Below, one piece after another: positions 56,956 through 64,000 of a stretch of 64,000 nucleotides of DNA. Position 1 is the first letter of the stretch. Every line of letters starts with the position of its first letter. The notes under the pieces are model-generated. The model was given only the letters and a program-made list of their open reading frames with translations, was not told the DNA's origin and did not search any database. This stretch comes from Hippopus hippopus. Lineage: Eukaryota > Mollusca > Bivalvia > Cardiida > Cardiidae. The translations under genes and the position numbers were made by a program. The stretch is from contig OX328108.1 in the NCBI GenBank assembly GCA_946811185.2, forward strand, positions 5,293,501 to 5,357,500. Direction: 5' to 3'.

Positions 56956-57346
56956 GGTGCTTTTAACCAGCATTTTAAATTACAAAGGAAAAAAAAATTA
57001 TCAAGAAAGGATATGTACCTTTTTTCATTGTATGGAAAACCACTTTGGAAAAAAAAGCCACAGCTTGTAACAATCAATTGCTCCTTTTCTGACCATGTTT
57101 TCTAAAGCTATCTGTGGAGAGGAGGTAAAACTAAGTATGTATAATACAGTCTCAAGTTATTCCTTAAGTTAACGTGATAAATTTTTAATGGTTTTTTTTT
57201 TTTTTCCACAAAAAAGATTGGATCACAAAAAAGTTTGATCTTAAATCCACCCTCTTTGATATTTTGTGAGACTATCTGACCAAACAACCTAAACATTTAT
57301 TACTGAAATCTTTGGGTCATTTTTTTTTACAGTACTACAAAATGTA

Positions 57347-57573
57347 CTTAACTCTTCACCAAACAACAAAACTTTGGACTCAACCCAATTGAAAGAATCT
57401 GCACGCAACAAAAGAAATTTAACTCAAATGATGATTTCTGTCTTTTGATATGATAGAAAACTTTGTGGGAAAAGAAGAAAATGCTAGTCACCAGCATTTT
57501 CTCCTTTTCCCACAATGTTTTCGTGACCCTTCTTTTCAGGGTCATCAAACTCGATAATGTGTGGTAAAATGCT
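57347..57573 (+). mobile_element. K MITE
   Basis: TTAACTCTTCACCAAACAAC to AATGTGTGGTAAAATGCTAA, core AATGCTAGTCACCAGCATTT. Confidence 0.88.
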
Positions 57574-57590
57574 AAGATCTATTTGGCCCT

Positions 57591-57818
57591 TTAACCCTTT
57601 ACCACACAATCCCGAGTTTTAACGACCCTGAGGAAGAAACCTTCTGAAAACATTGTGAGAAAAGGAGAAAATGCTGGTGACCAGCATTTTCTCCTTTTCC
57701 CACAATGTTTTCTACCCTATCAAGACAAATTTCATCTTTTAAACTACATTTAAAATGTTGTCGGCAAATGCTTTCAATTTGGACTGATCCATATTTTTGA
57801 CATGTGGTAAAGAGTTAA
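57591..57818 (-). mobile_element. K MITE, close to consensus
   Basis: TTAACCCTTTACCACACAAT to TTTGACATGTGGTAAAGAGTTAA, core AATGCTGGTGACCAGCATTT. One of the best-preserved copies. Confidence 0.92.
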
Positions 57819-57931
57819 GGGTTCAGCCATCGTAGGTAAAAGACAAGATTTGTTGGACAGTCAAAAATATGTGGACAAATGCAACTATCTGAAGAGTGTT
57901 TTTCGTCTGTGTGTTTGTTTCGCTATCTCAG

Positions 57932-58033
57932 ATTCAGGATGATGTTGATGATGATGGTGATGGAGAATGTGACTTTCGCAGATCATTATACCTCTGTTGT
58001 TGCTCTGTGTCCTTTATGTGTTTTTGTATCTGA
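57932..58033 (+). CDS. Possible terminal exon of an unidentified plus-strand gene
   Basis: A strong acceptor (TTTGTTTCGCTATCTCAG, ending 57931) is followed by a frame encoding IQDDVDDDGDGECDFRRSLY, a Cys-rich stretch and a TGA at 58031-58033. AATAAA lies at 58034-58039. No upstream exon was found on this strand and no family is recognised, so this could be chance. Confidence 0.25.
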   Translation: MQDDVDDDGDGECDFRRSLYLCCCSVSFMCFCI

Positions 58034-58094
58034 AATAAAGCAGTTGTTGACCAAGACATTGTAAAGAAAAATGACTGTGAATTTCAACATTTTA

Positions 58095-58304
58095 GTTGTG
58101 TTTTGGACAAAAGGCGTTTGATGCATCGGCAAAATGTGTTGACTCATACTAGCCTGCACAGTCCGCACAAGTTGACCCGTGTTGAACATTCTGTATATCC
58201 AACGACCATTCTACCTCCATTTTCAGACAAAATGGATCGACAAATATGAAACAGCTTGCTTGGTATAATGCATGAAGTAGATGCATTAAACCCCTGTTTC
58301 ATGT
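58095..58304 (+). mobile_element. M1 MITE, diverged
   Basis: GGACAAAAGGCGTTTGATGC, palindrome CTAGCCTGCACAGTCCGCAC, end GATGCATTAAACCCCTGTTT. Confidence 0.8.
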
Positions 58305-58496
58305 TGACCTCTATTTATATTGAGTTATCCAACACAATGAAAACATCTGACAAAAGAGTGAATATTCTATGGTGCATGAACAACAGCAGTCATGTAGTAA
58401 GTACCCCAAAAAGAGTTTTCTGATGGAGTTGAACCATAAAAAAGGATCTAATTTACAGGTAAGACCCTGCTAGAAAGTTTAAATAAAAAGGAAAAA

Positions 58497-59105
58497 AAAA
58501 AAGTGCACTGCATGTGGGTGCCAATACTCGGCTGCAGCTGCTTGATTTTTAGTGAATATTCAGTCAAAAAAGGAAAATAACTGTGTCAAAAATACTGCCT
58601 TTGTTGTACGGATTCCACTTTCAATAGTGAACAACTTGTCCAAGTTTTAAGTAAATATCTTCAGTAACTACAGAGATATTATAAAAATATCAAAGTTTTT
58701 GAAACTATCACAATTTTTGCACAACAACAACGACAACACCAGGAATAATACAATATTTTCTTCAAAAACAGCTGTGCAAAAAATTTGGAAAAACCTTTCA
58801 ACAAGACTGAAGTACCACGAAAACAGGTGCATGGTATGCGGGTGCCAACACTTGGCTACAGTTGCTTTTGGTGAAAATTTTAAGTCAAAAAGGGCCATGA
58901 GGGTGTCAAAAAAACTTCAATGCGTTTCCATTTTTGATCTTTAACAGCTTGTCTGAGTTTGAAGTAAATATCTTCAGTGATAACAGAAATATTATAAAGT
59001 GTCAAAGTTTTAGAAAGACAATGGCAATGTAGGTAACAATGCAGACAACACAGAAGACAATGTCAGGGCTATGACAATACCTCGACATTTTCTTTGAAAA
59101 CAGCC
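58497..59105 (+). repeat. R3 repeat, two tandem units
   Basis: Unit 1 starts at GGTGCCAATACTCGGCTGCA (about 58517) and unit 2 at GGTGCCAACACTTGGCTACA (about 58841). Unit 2 ends GACAATACCTCGACATTTTC and AACAGCCAAGC. Confidence 0.7.
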
Positions 59106-59287
59106 AAGCTAAAATCAATGGAACATAGCCTGACAGATATCTTTCAAGAGAATATTACTTATTAGAAAACAACATATTAGAGCTTGGGAAATCAAGACCT
59201 ATTTCCAACTTGCTTGCTATTGCAAATGGTTGAGATCAAGATCTGACTTAAGAGGGTGTACATTGTAGATTTAGTAGAACATATGTA

Positions 59288-59490
59288 ATTAAACCATATA
59301 CCAGACAATGAAATTTTAGACTTGTCCAAGTTGAAAGCATATACTGAGGGAAGGCCAAATTAAATCTGACTGAAACAACGGGATTTGTCTTTCTAAGAAT
59401 ACGAAACATAGTCTGAAAATGAGAACATGCTGTATACCAGCATTTTCTACTTTTCCCACAAAATTTTCATAAGCTTTCCTTCCCTTTGTT
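59288..59490 (+). mobile_element. K MITE, decayed
   Basis: ATTAAACCATATACCAGACA, core ATGCTGTATACCAGCATTTT, end CTTTCCTTCCCTTTG. Confidence 0.8.
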
Positions 59491-59494
59491 GTTT

Positions 59495-59718
59495 ATCCCT
59501 TTACCTCACAATCCGGAGTTTTAACAACTGAAAAAGAACTCTTTTGAAAAGACTCTGGGAAACAGAGAAAATGCTGGGTAACCAGCATTTTCTCCTTTTC
59601 CCATAATGTTTCTATCCTATCAAAGATACGAATCATCACTTGAGCTACATTTATTTGGTCGTCTACTACTGCCTTCAATTTTGTCAAGCCCAAAATTTTG
59701 TTGCCTATTTTGCCTTTT
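59495..59718 (-). mobile_element. K MITE
   Basis: ATCCCTTTACCTCACAATCC, core AATGCTGGGTAACCAGCATT (one extra G in the loop), end AAAATTTTGTTGCC. Confidence 0.85.
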
Positions 59719-59940
59719 AAACCTTTACCACACAACCCCAAGTTTTCATGACCTGGATGAAAAAAGGTTTTATAAAACATTGTGGAAAAAGGAAATAAAG
59801 GTGACCAGCATTTTCTCCCTTCCCCACACGTTTTTAACCCTTTCAAGTTCAATCACTCCATTTCAGCCACATTTAATTTGTAAAAATTCTTTCAAATAGA
59901 ACTTTTCCAAAATTTCATTGATTCACTAACAATTAAGTCT
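59719..59940 (-). mobile_element. K MITE
   Basis: TTTAAACCTTTACCACACAA. Left arm is partly deleted (GGAAATAAAGGTGACCAGCA), end CTTTTCCAAAATTTCATTGA. Confidence 0.8.
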
Positions 59941-60070
59941 TGGCACATAGTTCACTGGACAAGTAATGAGTTCCCAGTTTTCAATCACATTGACCTTTTG
60001 CTACATTCTTTTCCAAGGCCTAGCCCTTCTCTCTCAGGATTATTAAACCACTTGATTGTTTGGTAAAGTA

Positions 60071-60299
60071 TTAACTCTTTACTACACAATCCCCAGTTTT
60101 AACAACCCTGAAAGAGAACGCTATTTGAAAACACTGTGGGAAATGAAGAAAATGCTGGTAATCAGCATTTTCTCCTTTTCCCACAATGTTTTCTATACTA
60201 TCAAAGGCAAATTTTGCTATTTGAGCAGTATCTAATTTGTCCTCTGCATAGCTTTCAATTTGGACCAGTCTAAAATTTTGTCATTTCGTAAAAGGTTAA
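60071..60299 (-). mobile_element. K MITE
   Basis: TTAACTCTTTACTACACAAT to TTTGTCATTTCGTAAAAGGTTAA, core AATGCTGGTAATCAGCATTT. Ends about 37 bases before the LSM12 exon boundary at 60336. Confidence 0.9.
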
Positions 60300-60335
60300 C
60301 AACAGGGTGTATCAAGACAGTTCTAGCATACTTAC

Positions 60336-62966
60336 AATCTTCTTTACATGTTCTAAGGCTTTACTTCCGTCTCGACCTCGACAATCCGTCAGGCCATATG
60401 GCGGTTTTATTGTGATTTCATCCATAACTATTATATTTTGTCGGTCCCATTTTACATCTGCTATTCTGTAGTTTAAATAGAAAAAGTATTGTTTATTTGA
60501 TATATGAAAATTTTACATAATAACAGACTACTGCACAGTTTAAATTTGCACTGATTAATATTTCATAATACACCGTATCATTACCTCCTAGAACAAATTT
60601 GAAAACATTGTAAATTATGAATAGTCTACAGAAATAAATGATTCAATGAATGTTGTTTTTGTCAGTGTTCAACATTATTTTAGTCATATCATGGCAACCA
60701 TTCACATATTCATATACGTCCTTGGTTTCACTGGTACTAGGCTAGGACTCTGAAGTGTATAGCTCTAGGACACTCGCACGAAAAACTCCGTACTTCAAAA
60801 GAGGTTAGAACCCAGGGCAAATAGGTAGCAAGTCCTACACTTTACCATAGAGCTATGCTAGGTTTTAATAATAACTGATATGTACTCTTACTCCTCAACA
60901 GACTACAAAATGTCCTAAATCAATGCACTAGCAGATTAAAAATTATATGTGGCTCAAATAATGACTTTTGTATCTGAATGCATAGAAAAAATTGTGGAAA
61001 AAGGTTGCCAGTCTTTCCTTCTTTTCCCTCAATGTTTTCAAAAAACAAAATCTAAAAGCAGAACAATGAAGAAATTCTTGTGTTCCCTTGTACTTGTAAA
61101 GTGGCATCTGCCTGTAGGAAAATTTGAATAGCAGATTTTGTGATCCACTGAGTTGGACCAGTTGCAAACAGGCAAGTCTGATTTTACAAGAGTGGTTTGA
61201 AATGGATTGTAAACACACTGCTCATCAAGGCTTCAGGTTTCAAGTGAGCCAAGACATACATTAACTCTTTACCACACGACTAAGCAATGAGCTTGTCCAA
61301 ATCGAATAGTACACAATGCGGTGGGAAAAGGAAAAAATGCTGGTTACCAGCATTTTCTCCTTTTCCCACAATGTTTTCAAAAGTTCTTTTCCTTGGAGTC
61401 GTTAAAACTCATGATTGTGTAGTAAAGAGTTAAATGCTATACAAATAGCTCATTCACATTTGTCTTTACCACTGAGAATCCATAAGATATTTCTTATTGC
61501 GGCTATCTACTATACACCAAATTAAAATCATGTCTCACAAAAATGATTAACTCTTTACCACACAGCAAAATTTTAGACTGGTCCAATTTGAAGATGCTTG
61601 CAGACCACAAATTAAATATGGCTCTCAAATGATGGAATTTTTTTTTGAAATGGTAGAAAACCTTGAGGGTTACCAGCACTTTCTCCTTTTCCCACAATGT
61701 TTTCAAAAGGATTAATCCCCAGGGTTGTTAAGAAATGGGATTATTTGGTAAAGTGTAACGGAAGATGAATGCTATAAATTATTGAATATCTGCATGCAGC
61801 AAAATTCCATCATCTGCATTTATAGTTGAAGTGATTCAGTGAACAAGTATTTTTTGTTTGTTCTTGTTTTGTATGTTTTGCAACAAACTCAATAACAACA
61901 TACTTCTTTGGACAAAAAGATTTTTTTTTTTTCATAAAAAGTCAACAAAAAATATTGTATTAACCAAACAATATTTCTGCAGGCTAGTCACCACATCTAT
62001 GTCAGATACTTACGTTTTAACAATGGCATTAAAAACTTTCTGTCCTTCTGGAGTAACTCCCATCCCTACATAATTAACTTGTCGTCTCTTTTCCTCCAAA
62101 TTCTGGCGCAATCGTGCATTAATCTACAAAAAGATTTAGAAAATATATGGGGAAATCATTACAGTGATCATACATCAAAAAAGGCTGCTATTCATATTTA
62201 CCACACAACAAAACTGTCCACATGCCCAAATTCAAAGCATTTGCAGACGACTATTCAAATTTGGTTTCAACAATGGAACTTTTTTTTAACATGGTAGAAA
62301 ACATTGTGGGAAAAGGAGAAAATGCTGGTCAAACAGGCACAGTCTCACTTATGAAAACAAGGATGCTTACAGTAGTTATAAGAGAGGATTTTTTAGAAAA
62401 ATAATGGCATTTGAGCAAAATTTTATTGCCAATCATTCCAGTAAGAAACATGTAATTGTGCTTTGGAATAAACAATTTGTCAAAATTATCCCATGTGACC
62501 TTTCATTTACACAGCTTGAGGATGTGGTGTCTGCTGAGGTGTAATTACCACATATTTCCAATGCAAACAAACATGTACTCAAGACAAATTGAGGAAATTC
62601 TACCTGACTTTTCTTGGGAATAAAATCGTCTATAATTTTTATCAACAACTGAGAGAAATAATCGAGAGCTGAGTTATCTAATAGACTGTTGTTGATCATT
62701 TCAATTGGCAGCATGAGCAATGCTTACATGTCAGAACATACCTATATGAGAAAAACCCACACACAACCATTCAAGAGGTTGGCCCAATATCTGACTGCAT
62801 GAAAGGAACTATACTTGCCTTCTGTATATTCAGGTTAGTGAGAGGTGGGGGTGAGTCATCTTTACTTGCTTCTTTAAGAACTTTGACATCGCTTGCATAT
62901 GACAAGTTCACAAGTCGAACATCATGAACATTTGGTTTACCACTGGCAGGCTGTGACTCTGAGAGA
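60336..62966 (-). CDS. LSM12: LSM12 homologue, three internal exons
   Basis: Exons in transcription order: 62966-62819, 62123-62014, 60465-60336. Exon a reads SGKPNVHDVRLVNLSYASDV and SPPPLTNLNIQK, matching the end of the LSm domain and the PPPLASLNVSK-type linker. Its acceptor could be at 62967 (CCCAG) or 62959 (CTCTCAG); its donor is AG|GCAAGT, a GC donor. Exon b (acceptor TTTTTGTAG, donor AAAAC|GTAAGT) reads INARLRQNLEEKRRQVNYVG and GVTPEGQKVFNAIVKT. Exon c (acceptor TAAACTACAG, donor ATT|GTAAGT) reads WDRQNIIVMDEITIKPPYG and LTDCRGRDGSKALEHVKKI, the anticodon-binding-like (AD) domain. Phases join exactly: 0 between a and b, 2 between b and c. LSM12 binds RNA and ataxin-2-type partners in the cytoplasm, and in mammals also binds NAADP. 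The first exon and the last (VEKHF-type) exon were not located. The introns are packed with K elements. Confidence 0.93.
60660..60862 (-). mobile_element. tRNA-derived SINE, family 2, in LSM12 intron
   Basis: Minus-sense head AGCATAGCTCTATGGTAAAG with B-box region GGGTTCTAACC, tail CATGATATGACTAAAATAAT and GTTGAAC. Confidence 0.75.
60893..61048 (+). mobile_element. K MITE, decayed
   Basis: CCTCAACAGACTACAAAATG, hairpin lost to GGAAAAAGGTTGCCAGTCTT, end CCCTCAATGTTTTCAAAAAA. Confidence 0.7.
61261..61434 (+). mobile_element. K MITE, shortened left part
   Basis: TTAACTCTTTACCACACGAC to GATTGTGTAGTAAAGAGTTAA. Core AATGCTGGTTACCAGCATTT perfect; about 55 bp missing left of it. Confidence 0.9.
61547..61760 (+). 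mobile_element. K MITE, left arm deleted
   Basis: TTAACTCTTTACCACACAGC, then ACCTTGAGGGTTACCAGCAC with the right arm only, end GATTATTTGGTAAAGTGTAA. Confidence 0.85.
62197..62330 (+). mobile_element. K MITE, broken at the hairpin tip
   Basis: TTTACCACACAACAAAACTG, GAAAACATTGTGGGAAAAGG, then stops at AATGCTGGTC: nothing right of the palindrome centre remains. Confidence 0.85.
62331..62818. other. LSM12 intron; weak LINE-like fragment
   Basis: In minus sense 62720-62600 encodes INNSLLDNSALDYFSQLL and IIDDFIPKKS, reminiscent of the linker between endonuclease and RT in LINEs. Too short to assign. Confidence 0.3.
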
Positions 62967-63007
62967 CTGGGTTAAAGGATTTTATTATTGTATGTGAAAC
63001 AAGACAG

Positions 63008-63171
63008 TTAATCTTTCATCAAACAATCCCCATTTTGAACAACCCCAGAAAGATGCCTTTTGAAAACATTGTGGGAAAAGGAGAAAATGCTAGTTACCAG
63101 CAATTTCTCCTTTTTTAACAATGTTATCAAAAGCTATCTTCATCATTTAAAGACAAGTGTGGTAAAGGGTT
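63008..63171 (-). mobile_element. K MITE, shortened
   Basis: TTAATCTTTCATCAAACAAT to AAGTGTGGTAAAGGGTTAGC, core AATGCTAGTTACCAGCAATT. Lies just upstream of LSM12 exon a. Confidence 0.85.
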
Positions 63172-64000
63172 AGCACTCTCCTTGATACAAGCCTGCAACT
63201 GATGGCTAAGCCTTCTAAGAAACTTCTCTAAATCTGATAGATACATATCTTTACTGTCCTTGCATCACTGCCAGCTATGTAGGATGGTTCTCGCTGGTAC
63301 TGCAGTACTTAACTTAGCCGAAAATTTACTACAAGAGAGAGAACTCACAGGTATTATTTTCCAATACTATGATAAAGTGTTGCATGTAATGTTATAATAT
63401 ATGTTGCTATCAAAGTTTAAGTCATGCTTTTCAGACAATTATATCTAGGTCAAGTTACAATGTTCACAACATGTGCTCCAAAGGGAGTCCACTATGGTAC
63501 CACGTTGACTCCTGTAATTTGGAAAATTGTAAAGTAGGAACCGTCGTTTTTGTTTCTGGCAAAGGCTATTATGTCACAGCAGATGAGTCATGACCTTCAT
63601 TTGTCAAACATGAATTATCGGTTTTATGAAGAATAGGGTGTCATTATTTTCAAAACATGAAAGAAAAGTGTGCTGTATTTCTGCAGTTTGTGAATATTAA
63701 AAGTAACTTATCAGTAATAAAGACATTCTGATATTCTTTCACCGATGCGATGCAAAAACACTTCTGCTTTTAATTTAATGGAGTTAACAGTAGATAGGTG
63801 GCACTACAAATGCAAATAAGGTATTTTTCTGATTACCGCAGTATCATCACCGTATCAGCCAGGACAACTATATACTTTGCATATCTGACATGGGGTAGAT
63901 AAATCAACCATATAAGGATTGCAGTTTAAGAATAGGTGGATTTATTTCTTTGCACAAAGTTGTGATCCCCCTAAAACTTAATGTCTCAATTCTGATTTTA
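63172..64000. other. No recognised feature; LSM12 upstream intron
   Basis: No first LSM12 exon (MAxPGEYF-like) was found on the minus strand before the window ends. A possible small exon at about 63250-63297 is discussed among the rejected items. Confidence 0.4.

Noticed and set aside
62433..62720. 95-codon minus frame in the LSM12 intron
   Set aside because: Only a short LINE-linker resemblance (DDFIPKKS); not enough to call a gene or an element.
63250..63297. Small exon on the minus strand encoding YQREPSYIAGSDART
   Set aside because: AG and GTAAAG borders exist, but there is no polypyrimidine tract and no match to the expected LSM12 N-terminal region.

Overview
This window is eukaryotic, almost certainly from a lophotrochozoan and most likely a bivalve mollusc. 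The evidence is intron-containing genes with canonical splice sites, a yellow/MRJP-family gene, an LSM12 homologue, several CR1/jockey-like LINEs, many tRNA-derived SINEs with A and B boxes, and a very dense load of small palindromic MITEs. The species cannot be named from the sequence. There is no operon structure, CRISPR array or phage.

Host genes, left to right. (1) 667-1651, minus: two exons, each flanked by phase-1 introns, encoding a sushi/CCP-like module and then a Thr/Pro-rich mucin-like segment of an extracellular mosaic protein that runs off the left edge. (2) 11328-11624, minus: a small secreted six-cysteine PAN/apple-type protein, or the first exon of a larger one. (3) 47143-50585, plus: a complete two-exon yellow/MRJP-family gene of 453 residues with a signal peptide and a hydrophobic C-terminal tail that looks like a GPI-anchor signal. 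(4) 57932-58033, plus: a tentative terminal exon followed by AATAAA. (5) 60336-62966, minus: three internal exons of LSM12, one ending in a GC splice donor; first and last exons were not found.

Mobile elements fill most of the rest. LINE-A (3039-6605, minus) and LINE-B (about 20510-25365, minus) are nearly full length. LINE-A has one in-frame TGA. LINE-B has one TGA and one homopolymer frameshift, and its ORF1 and ORF2 share a frame separated by a single TAG. LINE-C (17190-18333, plus) is a 5'-truncated, frameshifted fragment.

I define the following repeat families here. M1: about 260 bp, terminal inverted repeats (TIRs) around AAAAGGGGGCTTAATGCATC, with an internal GC-rich palindrome. K: about 225 bp, TTAA-flanked, TIR CCCTTTACCACACAATC, with a central hairpin around AATGCTGGTAACCAGCATT. 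P: about 210 bp, TTAA-flanked, TIR CCCTTATCCTGCTAA. M3: about 170-195 bp palindromic. R1, R2 and R3: interspersed repeats without clear class. In addition there are tRNA-SINEs of at least three families and two long arrays that begin with an AGAGGGCCATGATGGCC-like header. Region 52-63.2 kb is a K-element cluster (21 copies in about 11 kb) that occupies the LSM12 introns. Nested insertions give relative ages: P inserted into K, M1 and LINE-A; a SINE into M1; M3 into a SINE; and a tandem array into M1. A gap of exactly 200 N lies at 9256-9455. Repeat boundaries are read by eye and are generally good to about 5-20 bp.
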